From positions 5,287,501-5,351,500 of the forward strand of contig NC_063982.1 of NCBI RefSeq assembly GCF_932276165.1: 64,000 bases of DNA. The letters are read 5' to 3'. Both the position numbers and the translations under genes were made by a program. The notes under the pieces are model-generated. The model was not told the origin of the DNA, made no database searches, and saw only the letters and a list, made by a program, of their open reading frames with translations. This stretch comes from Plutella xylostella. Lineage: Eukaryota > Arthropoda > Insecta > Lepidoptera > Plutellidae. Shown piece by piece: positions 22,229 to 33,435 of the stretch (the stretch's first letter is position 1; each line of letters starts with the position of its first letter).

Positions 22229-22246
22229 AACAAAATAAAATACAAT

Positions 22247-23779
22247 TTATTTAACATCAAATAAACCAAACATTGATAAATGCTTGTAGTGGTTATTTTT
22301 ACACAGTCCTTTAGTTAATAGATCTGCAGGCATTTCTGTGGTAGATAAATATAAAATTTGTACAATACCACTAGTAACTTTCTCTCTACAAGAATGATAT
22401 CTAACTGCTATGTGTTTAGATTTTTTATGAAACACAGGATTAGCAACTAACTTATGGGCAGATTGGTTATCATTAAAAACTTGAATTGGGTACATTTCAT
22501 TAGTAATTTCAAACAATAAATTACGTAAGTATACAGCTTCATTGCAGCAATCTGATATGCCCATATATTCAGCCTCTGTGCTTGACAAAGCTACAGTAGT
22601 CTGCTTTTTAGTTTCCCAACATATAGCACAGTTTGACAACCTAAAGAAATATCCTGTATAAGATCTGCGGTCAATAACATTGCTCGCCCAGTCTGCATCT
22701 ACAAATGCTTGTAACTGACTATTACCACTAGAAGAAAACTTAAGGCAATATGTTTTTGTTTTCTTTAAATATTTAAGAACCCTCTTAGCATATGCCCAGT
22801 GTTCATCATTATAACATTTGTTGAACTGACTCAAAAAATTAACAGCGAATACTATATCAGGACGGGTCAGTACAGCTATATACATAAGACAGCCTATCAA
22901 CTGCTGGTAAGGCAACCTAGCATCACATGTCTCACCTTTTGATAAATTTATCTTAGATTCTATAGGCGTATCAGCTGATTTACATTCAGAAATATTAAAT
23001 TTATTTAACAATTCTTCAATATAGCTTTCTTGATCTATGGTTATACTTCCCTCTTGTTTATTAACAATTACTCTCATTCCTAAGCAATTTTTGATACAAC
23101 CTAAATCTTTAAGTTCAAATTTCGATGACAAAGCCTCGTTTAATTCTTCAGTTTCCTTTTCACAATTAGAAAAAACAAAGAAGTCATCGACATACAGGGC
23201 AATAATGATTTTTACATCTTTGTTGACTTTAGTAAATAAACATGGTTCTAAATCCGATTTTTTATAACCCAATGATTGTAGCAATTCATCAACACGTTGA
23301 TACCACAACGATTGTTTCAAGCCATAAATAGCGCGCTTCAATAGCAAAACTTTGCTCTCATCATCATCAGTATTGCACTGCAGTCCGACAGGTTTCATCA
23401 TATAAACATTTTCATCCAGAAAACAATTTAAAAATGCTGTTTTTACATCTAGATGACAGATATCTAAGTTAAGCTGAACAGCTAAGGCGAATAACAATCT
23501 TAAGGTTGAGTGTCTTAGAACAGGTGCAAAAGTTTGGTCATAATCAATGCCTGGTCTTTGCATGTACCCCTTAGCTACCAATCGTGCTCTGTATATAACT
23601 TTGTTATTATTATCAAATTTCTTTTTAAAAACCCATTTACACTGCACAATGGTACCGCTAGGAGGAACACTGACCAGCTCCCAAGCATCATTGTCCTTAA
23701 ATGATTTAAGTTCACTTTGCATGGCTAGTTTCCATTGTTCACACTCAGGTCCATTCATTGCCTCATGAAGAGATAATTC
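22247..23779 (-). CDS. Copia pol C-terminal part: reverse transcriptase and RNase H
   Basis: Continuation of the Copia polyprotein beyond the inserted LINE; the stop is at 22247-22249. RT motifs in order are WELVSVPPSG, KWVFKKK, LDVKTAFLN, YGLKQS and the catalytic LYVDDFFVF. RNase H follows with AFVDADWASN, LSSTEAEYM and VFNDNQSA, then a normal Copia C terminus (DLLTKGL). The frame also runs from LINE-derived codons into this part, giving an apparent but meaningless upstream ATG at 23822-23824. No stops or shifts are visible within RT/RNase H. Confidence 0.9.
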   Translation of the reverse strand, partial: ELSLHEAMNGPECEQWKLAMQSELKSFKDNDAWELVSVPPSGTIVQCKWVFKKKFDNNNKVIYRARLVAKGYMQRPGIDYDQTFAPVLRHSTLRLLFALAVQLNLDICHLDVKTAFLNCFLDENVYMMKPVGLQCNTDDDESKVLLLKRAIYGLKQSLWYQRVDELLQSLGYKKSDLEPCLFTKVNKDVKIIIALYVDDFFVFSNCEKETEELNEALSSKFELKDLGCIKNCLGMRVIVNKQEGSITIDQESYIEELLNKFNISECKSADTPIESKINLSKGETCDARLPYQQLIGCLMYIAVLTRPDIVFAVNFLSQFNKCYNDEHWAYAKRVLKYLKKTKTYCLKFSSSGNSQLQAFVDADWASNVIDRRSYTGYFFRLSNCAICWETKKQTTVALSSTEAEYMGISDCCNEAVYLRNLLFEITNEMYPIQVFNDNQSAHKLVANPVFHKKSKHIAVRYHSCREKVTSGIVQILYLSTTEMPADLLTKGLCKNNHYKHLSMFGLFDVK

Positions 23780-25493
23780 TCTCTCTCTCTCTCTCTCAGC
23801 CTTCCGTAGTCCACTGTTGGACATAGGCCTCTCCTAACGATCGCCACCCCAAACGGTCACCCGCCATCTGCATCCAGCGGCTTCCCGCTACCTTCCGCAG
23901 ATCATCAGACCAACGGGTTGGGGGGCGACCGACACGCCGTTTGCCGACACGGGGTCTCCACTCCAGAACCTTTCTACTCCAGCGGTCGTCGGCTCTGCGG
24001 GCTACGTGGCCAGCCCATTGCCACTTCAGCGTGCTAATCCTTTTGGCTATGTCGGTAACTTTAGTTCTCCTGCGGATTTCTTCATTACGAATCCTATCTC
24101 GCAGGGACACGCCTAACATAGCCCTTTCCATAGCACGCTGAGCAACTCTGAGCTTGTGGATAAGCCCTTTGGTGAAGCACCACGTCTCGGCTCCGTAAGT
24201 CATCACTGGCAACACGCACTGATTGAAAACTTTTGTTTTCAGACACTGAGGTATGTTTTCAGTGAAGATGTGTCGTAATTTCCCGAACGCTGCCCATCCG
24301 AGTTGGATTTTACGAGCTACCTCTTTATCGAAGTTGGATTTTCCTAATCGGATCACTTGTCCTAGGTAGGGATACTGATCAACAACTTCGATGGTGACAC
24401 CTCCTACAGTTACGGGCGATGATGAAACATGTTCGTTCGACATGACCTTTGTCTTGTCCATGTTCATTTTCAGCCCAACTTGTTTAGAGGCATCATTGAG
24501 GTCTGTGAGCATTTCGCCTAACTCCTCCAGCGTTTCCGCCATAATAACTATGTCATCAGCAAATCGTAGATGAGATATATATTCGCCATTGACGTTAATG
24601 CCCAGTCTTTTCCACTCTACAAGCTTAAAAACATCTTCCAGTGCACAGGTGAACAGTTTCGGAGAAATAACATCTCCCTGTCTCACGCCCCTTTGCAACT
24701 GGATCGGTTTTGTGCTATGTTCGTGTAATCGAACTGACATTGTGGCAGCATTGTACATACATCTCAACACCTCGATATAGCGATAGTCTATATGGCACCG
24801 CTGAAGGGATTGAAGCATCGCCCAGAGCTCAATAGAATCAAAGGCTTTCTCATAGTCCACAAACGCTAGACATAAAGGTAGATTATACTCCTCGGTCTTC
24901 TGTATAACCTGCCGAAGCGTGTGTATGTGATCTATGGTACTATAGCCTTTTCGGAACCCGGCTTGTTCGGGTGGCTGGAAGTCGTCGAGTCTTTGCTCGA
25001 GACGATTCGTAATAACTCTCGAAAACAGCTTGTACACATGGCTCAGAAGTGCAATGGGTCTATAATTCTTCAATAGGGCTTTGTTGCCTTTCTTGAAGAA
25101 CAAAGTCACTACACTTCTGCTCCATGCCTCCGGGCTTGTGCCTTCGAGTATGACGGAATTAAACAGCCTCCGAAGTGCTATTAAAATCGGTCTACCGCCG
25201 GCTTTCAGAAGTTCTGTCGTTATTCCATCATCTCCCGGAGCTTTGTTGTTTTTTAGCTGTTTGAGAGCTATACTAATCTCGTCTAGACTGACGTCCGGAA
25301 TATCTTCGGTATAGTGTCGGGTGAGTGGCGCTCGGCTGTCGTGAGCACCGCTGGTAATAGGGTTTTGTGTTGTGGTGTATAACTGTCCGTAGAATCTCTC
25401 AATTTCTCCCAGAATTTCGGGCACTGATGAAACGGTGTTGCCAGTGTCGGTCTTCAGTTGGGTCAACAGAGTCTGCCGAACAGATCGAAAGAG
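23780..25493 (-). mobile_element. 5'-truncated RTE-type LINE inserted in Copia pol
   Basis: Perfect 11-bp target duplication AGAGATAATTC (23769-23779 and 25494-25504). In element orientation the copy starts within the region before RT, so the endonuclease is missing. It ends in a (GA)n tail next to the duplication. It removes Copia pol continuity between integrase and RT. Confidence 0.93.
23796..25466 (-). CDS. RTE-type LINE reverse transcriptase (N-terminally truncated)
   Basis: A 556-codon open frame from the first ATG of the fragment. RT motifs: NNKAPGDDGI, NYRPIALLSH, QAGFRKGYST, FVDYEKAFDS, GVRQGDVISP, LRFADDIVIM (catalytic FADD at about 302-305) and YLGQVIR. The C-terminal region has WAGHVAR and KRRVGRPPTRW, a signature common in insect RTE-like elements. 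The protein would supply reverse transcription for LINE copying but lacks an endonuclease, so this copy is dead. The uninterrupted frame indicates recent arrival. Confidence 0.88.
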   Translation of the reverse strand: MTQLKTDTGNTVSSVPEILGEIERFYGQLYTTTQNPITSGAHDSRAPLTRHYTEDIPDVSLDEISIALKQLKNNKAPGDDGITTELLKAGGRPILIALRRLFNSVILEGTSPEAWSRSVVTLFFKKGNKALLKNYRPIALLSHVYKLFSRVITNRLEQRLDDFQPPEQAGFRKGYSTIDHIHTLRQVIQKTEEYNLPLCLAFVDYEKAFDSIELWAMLQSLQRCHIDYRYIEVLRCMYNAATMSVRLHEHSTKPIQLQRGVRQGDVISPKLFTCALEDVFKLVEWKRLGINVNGEYISHLRFADDIVIMAETLEELGEMLTDLNDASKQVGLKMNMDKTKVMSNEHVSSSPVTVGGVTIEVVDQYPYLGQVIRLGKSNFDKEVARKIQLGWAAFGKLRHIFTENIPQCLKTKVFNQCVLPVMTYGAETWCFTKGLIHKLRVAQRAMERAMLGVSLRDRIRNEEIRRRTKVTDIAKRISTLKWQWAGHVARRADDRWSRKVLEWRPRVGKRRVGRPPTRWSDDLRKVAGSRWMQMAGDRLGWRSLGEAYVQQWTTEG

Positions 25494-25504
25494 AGAGATA
25501 ATTC

Positions 25505-27919
25505 ATTAGCACTTAATTCACTTGATACACACACATTACTGAAACCATACCGATCAGGACGTTTACGCAAACGTTTAGAAGGCAAATCTGAAGTATCTGC
25601 AGTCCCTGCAGCGGGTTCAGCACCATCGAAGCACTCTGCTGCCGTCCCAGGGAGAGCCCCCATCTCAGGCTCGGCCCTTAAGACTGCTGAAGAATCCTGA
25701 AAGTCCTCTTCCTCCGAGTTTAAACTTTCTTCTCCCATGCTTGGCTTTTCTTCCTTCTCATCCTGACTCTCTAGTTTTCTTGTGTCTATCGTTTCCCCCA
25801 CTTCTTGGGTATCTTTTTGTTCTTCCTTCACTGTCGTGTTTGTTGATCTTTCACTTATATCAATGTATGATTCTTCTTGTTTCTGCTCAATCCCCTCCTC
25901 AATCACAACAATATCTTTTGCTATCGTGACGTTGTCGTTGTTGGGGTTGTAAACTCGGTAGCCTTTAACATTATCCGAGTAACCAACAAGAATACATTGA
26001 TGAGCCTTTTTATCCCATTTTAGTCTCCGTTCTTTCGGGACATGTACCATGGTCTTGCTTCCAAAAATTCGTAGGTTGCTGACGTCAGGCTTACTGCCAG
26101 TCCAAATCTCATATGGGGTTCTGTTGTTCAACCCTGATGCAATCGAGCGGTTCCGAAGATACACTGCAGTGTTCACTGCTTCTCCCCAGAATCGTTTTGA
26201 TAATCCAGCATCATATATGAAACAACGGGCTTTTTCCACCACTGATCGGTTTAGCCTTTCACAGAGACCATTCTGTTCTGGAGTGTACGGACAAGTTTTT
26301 TGGTGAATAACTCCTGCATCCTGCAAGTATTTCTCAAAAACTTTACTACAGAACTCTGTTCCGTTATCTGTCCTCAACACTTTCAGCTTTCTGCCTGTCT
26401 GATTTTCAACCAATTGCTTGAATGACTTGAAATATGAAAATACCTCGTCCTTTGTTTTTAAAAAATAAACAAATGCCATTCGACTGTAGTCATCTACGAA
26501 CAGTAAGAAGCATTTCATTCCTCCAATTGATCGATGCTCCATCGGCCCACAAACATCTGCATGAACTACATCCAGCAGCTCGCTTCCTCTGTTACCATTA
26601 TGGCTGAATGGCAACCTGGACTGCTTTCCTTCGCAGCACACAATGCAATTTGTTTTAGTGGCCTGAGCCTTATCTTTGTACTGCAAGCCATGAACAGCAC
26701 CATCCCTCATTATATTTAAGTCTTTGCTGTTTATGTGGCCAAATCTTCTATGCCAAACATCGCCTGATGCTGATGTAAACAAACAATTAACCTCCTTAAT
26801 TTTTAGTTTGTATACTCCATCAGCTAAATCAGCAGTGGCTACGAGTTCACTTCTCTGATTGTAAATATAACAGTAGTTGTCTTCAAATGTCACTTTGTTT
26901 CCTTTTTTCATCAACTGGCTGACTGATAACAAGTTAGTGGCCAAATCAGGTACATATAACACTTCCGTGACTGGAATGTCGTACTCTGTATCTCCAACGA
27001 CAGTAGTTATTTGCACATCTCCACAACCTTGGACAGGAATCGACGATTTGTCCGCGATGATAATCTCGTCCACTTGTTGTTTTGTTGTGTTCGATAACCA
27101 GTCTTTTCTTGACGTTAAATGAGAACTGGCGCCGCTATCCACGTACCAGTCGGTTTGACTGAAGCTCCCACTAAGAAATACTGCACTGAATGCATTAGAT
27201 TCTTTCTTTTTCGGGATATTTTCGGTACATTTGTTCATAAAATGCCCGAACTGTTTACATTTGTAACATTTGACATTTGATTTCGCATTTGACACTGACA
27301 TTTGATGACTTCGTTTCTTTTGCGTTCCTTTCGTCGCAAATGCATTACGCATAGAACCGGAGCAAACTTCACTTCCGTCTTCCATATCGAGCAACTTTGT
27401 TTTAATGGCGTCGGCCGTTAATTCTAAGCCTGAATGTTCGACCGCCATTATCATGGGTTCGAATTTTTCTGGCAATCCGGCCAATAATAACGAGCCAATC
27501 CACTCGTCACTTATCTTAAAACCTGCATTATTTAATCGTTGACTCGTTTCTAATATGGATGTTACATACTGAGACATATTTTCACAGTTTTCTCGACGGA
27601 TTGATATGAGGTTTCGCAGCAAACTGATACGACGCGTGAAGCCATTGTCGTCGAATAACCTTTTCAGCTTTGTTCATAATTTCATGGCAGTTTCTTCGCC
27701 CTTAATGTGCACGTATAGGCTTGGATCTATCGTCAAAATGATCTTCGCTTTTGCTTTTGCATCATTTGGATCACCTTCCTTTGCAACACATTTCTCCATT
27801 CCCTCCAAGATCAGAAAATTCTCTACTGCGAAGGCCCAATCCTCGTAGTTTTCACGGCCTTTAAGCTTGGGAATGTTGGTAATTAGATTACTGGACATTA
27901 TCACTGTTTTTACAACCAC
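25505..27919 (-). pseudogene. Copia gag, protease and integrase with one premature stop
   Basis: The polyprotein begins at an ATG ending at 27919 (a second ATG follows 7 codons later). A TGA at 27674-27676 stops it after 81 codons, and the same frame continues to the LINE junction. The region after the stop has a gag core, zinc knuckle CYKCKQFGHFMNKC, protease WYVDSGASSHL, integrase zinc-binding WHRRFGH...CIVCCEGK, and the DDE core (DVVHADVCGP, LRTDNGTEF, EQNGLCERLNR). A charged Glu/Asp-rich linker follows, then the junction. Copia-type elements make capsid, protease, integrase and RT from this frame. The stop would leave only the N-terminal gag. Confidence 0.9.
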
Positions 27920-27933
27920 TTTTTAACAAAACT

Positions 27934-27962
27934 CGAATTAATTTCGTGCACGGCACATAACC
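27934..27962 (-). promoter_or_regulatory. Copia primer-binding site, possible half-tRNA(iMet) type
   Basis: Directly after the 5' LTR, the minus strand reads GGTTATGTGCCGTGCAC. Drosophila copia uses an internal fragment of initiator tRNA-Met whose complement starts GGTTATGGGCC; the first seven bases and 10 of 11 agree. No ordinary tRNA 3'-end complement starting TGG is present. Confidence 0.5.
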
Positions 27963-28108
27963 TATAAAGAAAACAGCAATAACGGTTGACACAGAGTGAG
28001 TTTATTAACAGATCAATCAAATTATCTATGGACACTTGGACACATACATAGTACCCCTATGTAATAACAGATGGCGTTAAACGTTACATTTTGTTATAAA
28101 TCACAACA
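27963..28108 (-). repeat. Copia 5' LTR
   Basis: Identical by eye to 22074-22219. It should carry the element's promoter. The target duplication CTTAG follows at 28109-28113. Confidence 0.92.
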
Positions 28109-28113
28109 CTTAG

Positions 28114-28872
28114 GTATTTGAACTACCTAAATTTACTAAAATTCATACTAGCTGTACTCGATTGGTAGATGTTCTGAGAAAAGTAAAACTATATTGAATT
28201 ACAAGGAGGGTCTGCGTCACTGGATGTACATTTGAACACCCGTGATAGTCATAACTATGTGAAAAGTCATAGTAATTTATCCAAATTTTGGAATGAGTAG
28301 GTTCCTTAAGTGCACATAGGCAAGGGTTTAAGTAAAAGGCATAGGGTACCAGTAAGTAAAATTGCCTACTACATTATGTATTCCAGGTAACTAGGCATTG
28401 CTCAAAACTTAATGAGACGAACAAAATCAATGCCTATTAATTACTCCACCCTGACTCGACCAATGGCACGTTTTCCCGAGTTTTTCCCACCAATCAGAGC
28501 GTGACGCCGCGATGGAGAAAACAGTTTGAACATCGAATGCCTAACATTCTCACTTATGCGTAACTAAACGCTCCTGATTGGCTCATTTCAGCCAGTAACC
28601 GTTGGGGCAAAGCAAATGCTACTTACGTTGCTGGGTGGTATAGAAGGTCTCTCACTTGAGTAAAAGTAAGCATCCACTTTTCGGCATCGTACACAACGGA
28701 CGCATCGTATTAAGGATTCTCTGTATAGAAATTCACACAAGTGCGTCCACTTCATCGGCATTGCTGACGCCGTTTCTCGATACATTTATGACAATCCGTT
28801 TGGCGATACGTTCGTACCGATAGGTGGAGTCTTACCTTAAACCTGAGAAGTTCACTAGAGCTGGTTGAGTTT
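28114..28872. other. No gene seen; repeat at 28660-28830
   Basis: 28660-28830 is the inverse of repeat sequence at 61385-61560 and part of 15715-15810 (GTGCGTCCACTTCATCGGCA). 28450-28600 contains two CCAATCA/CCAATGG boxes of unknown meaning. Confidence 0.4.
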
Positions 28873-29130
28873 GACGACTGAATGGTGTAGTGGTTAGTGA
28901 CCCTGACTGCTACGCCGAAGGTCCGGGTTCGATTCCCGGCTGGGGCAGATATTTGTTTAAAGACAGATATTTTGTACTCGGGTCTTGGGTGTTGATATTT
29001 ATATTTAGTATGTATCTATCTATGTAATTGTGTAGATAAATCAGCTGTCCGACACCCATAATACAGGTTTTGCCTAGCTTGGGGTCGGATGGCCGTGTGT
29101 GAGATGTTCCCACATATTAATTTATTATTT
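28873..29130 (+). mobile_element. tRNA-derived SINE, subfamily B
   Basis: The head matches subfamily A (GGTGTAGTGGTTAGTGACCC, GGTTCGATTCCC). The 3' half differs: GTAGATAAATCAGCTGTCCG, GGTCGGATGGCCGTGTGTGA, then a TTTATT-like end. Other B copies are at 31214, 34415, 46831 and 56641. Confidence 0.8.
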
Positions 29131-29628
29131 TAGTACTACACTAAAGCTGGTTGAGGGTTGATCATCGTGGTGATAGGATTAGTCAGTCAAATTAGCAACA
29201 GCCTTTGACTGCTCAGGGTGCGCTGAACTTATAATGCGTCTATGGAGATGCTGGAGGTGTTGGAGCATCCCCATGCAAAGGGAGGATCCTCCGACCAGGC
29301 CGGGTGGTGTGGCCTGGCGGGCAGCTGCCCAACGGTTAGCGTTGGGGATTTCTATATATTGCAGAGTAGGTGAGAAACTTCGAATGCGCGATGTAGGATT
29401 TTCATAGTAATTTGCGTAGTTCCCATACATCTTCTCTGTATTGTGTTCCGAGCGCCATCTGTTGATCTTCGTCTGAACTAGTGGCTAGGAGTCCGCCACA
29501 CGTCTTTTCATGCACCTTATAGTCCAACTCATACATAGGTAAGTGTTTTAGTGTGTGTTGTGCGTTCATTTTGACAGAAAGAAAGAAGAAAGTAAGAAAA
29601 ATAGGTTATTCAGGGAAAAAGAAAACAG
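29131..29628. other. No intact gene; repeat at 29145-29400
   Basis: 29145-29225 (GTGGTGATAGGATTAGTCAG, TGACTGCTCAGGGTGC) belongs to a repeat also seen at 10145, 37950 (inverted) and 41390-41820. The rest is unassigned. Confidence 0.4.
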
Positions 29629-29640
29629 TTAACCTTACTA

Positions 29641-29884
29641 GTGGTTAGTGACCCTGACTACTGAGCCGATGGTCCCGGGTTCGATTCCCGGCTGGGGCAG
29701 ATATTTGTTTAAACACAGATATTTGTTCTCGGGTCTTGGATGTGCCCGTAAAATGGCAATAGGCACGCCCCCTATTACATTGGGACTAACATAACACTCT
29801 GGCGAAAAGTGGGTGCAGCAATGCACCTCTGCCTACCCCGCAAGGGAGTACATTAGCACAAGGCGTGAGTGCGTGTTTTTTTTT
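29641..29884 (+). mobile_element. tRNA-derived SINE, subfamily A, head truncated
   Basis: Flanked by a perfect 12-bp duplication TTAACCTTACTA (29629-29640 and 29885-29896). The copy starts inside the A-box region (GTGGTTAGTG), so it arrived already 5' truncated, and ends in a T-rich tail. Confidence 0.9.
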
Positions 29885-29896
29885 TTAACCTTACTA

Positions 29897-31213
29897 TACA
29901 CAAAATTTGCCTTCGATCACTTATAAAACTGCACCCTGTATAAGTTCCCATAAACAAACACTAGGTAATGAACATCCTGTGGGCATTGCGCGTGTCTGTA
30001 TCAGATTAGCTCCCATTGTATTGTCTCAGTCAACGTAGAAAGTCGTTCTTTCTCACCGCTCTTAGTGTCACTGTCACACACACACACAACATATATACAT
30101 GTACTTACACACAGAGGGATAAAAAGTGGTCATAGTGGCCTTAGATAAAAGTCACTGTATCGCGATTCGTCGTAAATACTGCGCTGTGATTGGTGGAACG
30201 TTTATTAAACAACGAGTTTATCGACATCGATAACGAAGCCGTGTAGCGGCTGCTGTGGCAATTTCTGTTTGAGTCGCTGAGCCAGCGGAGCAAGTACGTA
30301 AAAATATGCATCAAAATCTGTTCACCATCAATAGGTATAGTTATAGGTATAGTTATAGTTAGAGCGGACATACCTAACTGCCTATTTATCGGTATTTTAC
30401 AAGTTTCATACCACAATAGGACTTGATCCCCGGCCTTCCTCATCCCACTTTAACCAGTTAAATGTTCGTTGGTCCAGCGGGCTGCCAGGCGTCCCACGCC
30501 AGGTTTATCAGTCAGGCTATTTCGTGATAATTACAAACGAATATGGAGGAAATTGTTCAGTATGTTTAAATTGATGAGTATTTCCTGAAACAAGCCTCTG
30601 ATTATATAATAAACACACTCGTTGGCGCTATTTCCTTCATTTATCAATTATATTTTAAGTGATCGGAAGTATACTATAGTTTGTGTATTGTTTATTCTTT
30701 AATTAACTTCAAAGTTATGCAAGTATATGTATATCTAAGCCCGAAACTGAAATCAGAAATTCAAAATTCGTGAAAAAAAAACATTCTCCATAGTAAAAAG
30801 TGATGTAACCAACAAAGTTTATATGGAAAATGATTTTTTTCTCGCGAAATTCTGATTTCAGTTTCGGGCTTAGATATACCATGCTGCACATGTAGGTTTC
30901 AGCTTACCCTTTTTGCAATACCCTGTAAATATAAATAACGAATATTCTATCTATCTATTTTTTGCATCGTAAATTTAAAAGGCAGCAAAAGATCTAGCAA
31001 CCTTTGGCCTTTTCTAAGAGAAAAAAAGGAATGTCGTATATTGTATGTAAATTATTCGCTTCGTTAGAGTAGAACAAGCCGACAAGACATTCAAATGTAA
31101 ACGTATAAATAACTTTACCTTACAGGTGGTGCAATAAGACTATTCAGTTTTGTTTTGTATTAGTCCCAATGCAGGTTTCTTATCCGTACTTTATAAAGAT
31201 GTTTAAAAAATAA
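29897..31213. other. No gene seen; MITE remnant at 30730-30925
   Basis: 30730-30925 is a left-truncated CAGGGTGTTGC-type foldback (GCCCGAAACTGAAATCAGAA and inverse) ending ACCCTG before TA. 30425-30510 has RTE-like debris. Nothing else recognisable. Confidence 0.4.
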
Positions 31214-31605
31214 GACGACTGAATGGTGTAGTGGTTAGTGACCCTGACTGCTATGCCGAAGGTCCCGGGCTCCATTCCCGCTATAGGCAGACATTTGTTT
31301 AAATACAGATATTATTTATTTTTTTGTACTCGGGTGTTGGGTGTTAATATTTAGGCATGTAAAATGTAGTGTGGGACGCCCTCCGGCTAGATGGGGTGAC
31401 GACTTGCGAAAGATCGCATCCAGTGGCGTGCTTTGGGAGAGGCCTACGTCCAGCAGTGGACTGCTATAGGCTGATAATGATGATGATGATGATGTAACAT
31501 GTATCTTTGTATCTGTGTAGATATATCAGCTGTCCGATACCCATATTCCAGTCTCTGTCTAGTTTAGGGTCAGATGGCCTTGTATGAGATGTCCTCAAAT
31601 ATTAT
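31214..31605 (+). mobile_element. SINE B split by an RTE-type 3' end
   Basis: SINE B head and body run to about 31370 and the B tail resumes at about 31490. Between them is a short RTE-like 3' end: GTGGGACGCCCTCCGGCTAG, GGCCTACGTCCAGCAGTGGA, then a (GAT)n tail. The LINE piece came second. Confidence 0.7.
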
Positions 31606-32872
31606 GTCAACAAACAGATATGTAGATACAAAATAAAACTAGTTTCTAGTTTTCCGTCACCCTAAAGTAAAGCAATTTCGCGAACGCAATCAACAGCCTG
31701 ACCATTACCTAAGCCAAAAGCACCCCACAGAATAAATTCACATCGAAAAACCTCATACAATGTCGTACCGATCACTGCCACTTACAAACATAACCCCTCC
31801 TATTCCGTGCGACATAAGAATGGAATTTGAACCTTAAGTGGTGTTTTTAGCTTGCCGTCTACTGTACTAGGTAGTATGTATATTTAGCATTCGCCAAACG
31901 CTTTGCCTTAGTTTTGCGTAACCGAAGTATCGCGGTGAAAGTAGGCAGTGTGGACCTCGCGAATGCAATTTTACCTGAGCCGACTTCACTGCCGGTTGCC
32001 TGGTAGAAATCGCTCTGCTCAATAAGTCATTCGTCCACCCTCAGGTTTTCAGGAAGACAGCTTTTAGCGATAACGCTGCCTTTTGTTTTACTCAACGGGT
32101 GCCTGATAAATTGTGGTTGTTGTTTGATCATAATATGTATTTTCTAACAATTAATCTCCTAAGCCTAAGACCTTCGCAAGGCCGTGGACGATAACCAATT
32201 AACTTTCAATAGTTCTTGACTTCCGCAAATCTCATGATATCCTCCTGTTTAAGTACAAAGTCTATGACATATTTATAAATTTTCAATCTTCATCTTATTT
32301 GAATTGCAATTTTCAGAAGTTAGTGGCAAGATCTTGGGTTATAATCTAGAACAAAAATACTTTTTATAACACTTTTATTTATAATGATTGTAACCTGTTT
32401 TGTTTGCCTTAAATAAATAAAGATTTTACCTCGGTGCATAAAACACTTGTAGATTACAGCAGAGCACATAAACAATATTAATATCTCATTTCAATTTTCT
32501 AAAATTTTAATACTATCCAAATAATACCAGGTGAAAAATATGTTTTAAATATCTAGAACCGGCATAATTTTAAACTATGTTTCTTTAGTAAGTAAGTTAG
32601 ATTAGGATTTGAACTCAAGATACCATATTAGCAGTATTTTAAAATATATTGGTATTATGTAAAATTTAAGGAGTTTGTTAATGAGTACTGGTTTGTCTAA
32701 TGTCAAAGTTTTATAAATAAGTTTTGCAATCTTGTCAAACTAGTATTCGATATGTCAATTTACCAACAATAAAAAATGCAGTTCTTTTTCCTTGTGGTTG
32801 ATATTTTGCACCTAATTATTTATGTTCAGACAGGATGTTATGCCATCTATTTTTATATTATAAACTCACGTG
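31606..32872. other. No gene or repeat recognised
   Basis: AT-rich, unique-looking sequence with no supported ORF, RNA or inverted repeat that I can see. Confidence 0.4.
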
Positions 32873-33088
32873 CAAAGAAACAGTTCCACTGACAAAATGC
32901 AGACACTAAAGGGCCCCTTTTTTACATTTAATAGGATTTTTTACAAAATATTTACGTTATTAGTTGGTAATATTCTGATGTTCCATAAAATGTATTTAAA
33001 CATTGCAAAAAGCGTCATTTAGTTAGCTTTTTCAGTTTAGAAGTAATTTGGTGCCAATTCACTGAAACTTTTTAATTGCCCGTGAGTG
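32873..33088. repeat. X-family MITE, full length
   Basis: Left end CTCACGTGCAAAGAAACAGTT, core GGTGCCAATTCACTG, right end AATTGCCCGTGAGTG before TA. Confidence 0.65.
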
Positions 33089-33092
33089 TACT

Positions 33093-33421
33093 ATTCTATT
33101 CTATTCTCTGTGGGGGTATAAGTACCTGCACCTGGCTCTCTCGAGTGGATCCTTTGTGCATATCCCCAAGGTCTAAACTGCCTTCCTAAGCTTGGACCAT
33201 TTCCCACCACGCTGGTCCACTGCGGGTTGGTGGGTTCACATATCTAGATGTGCTAAATCTAGATATGCAGGTTTCCTCACGATGTTTTCCTTCACCGTAA
33301 GAGCGATGGTATACATTGTACTTAAGTTAAAAGAACTCATTGGTACATGTCAGCGCCGGGATTCAAACCCGCATCTCTTGCGTGAGAAGCGGGCGCTTAT
33401 CCGACTGAGCTACCACCGCTC
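33093..33421 (-). mobile_element. SINE subfamily C, minus strand
   Basis: A 14-bp perfect target duplication CCCGTGAGTGTACT (33079-33092 and 33422-33435) is made of X-MITE end sequence. The (TTCTA)n tail is at the left and the tRNA-like head at the right. Nearly identical to the copies at 12261 and 41447. Confidence 0.9.
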
Positions 33422-33435
33422 CCCGTGAGTGTACT

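Larger units (their letters stand above)
22074..28108 (-). mobile_element. Copia LTR retrotransposon, split by a LINE
   Basis: Two 146-bp LTRs (22074-22219 and 27963-28108) look identical and are flanked by a 5-bp duplication CTTAG (22069-22073 and 28109-28113). In element orientation the order is LTR, primer site, gag, protease, integrase, RT, RNase H, polypurine tract, LTR; integrase before RT is the Copia order. The element is about 4.3 kb without the inserted LINE (23780-25493). It carries one premature stop in gag. Identical LTRs imply recent insertion, and the LINE is younger still. Confidence 0.95.

Noticed and set aside
23822..23824. ATG giving an N-terminal extension to the Copia RT part
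   Set aside because: It lies in LINE-derived sequence; the true polyprotein starts before the insertion.
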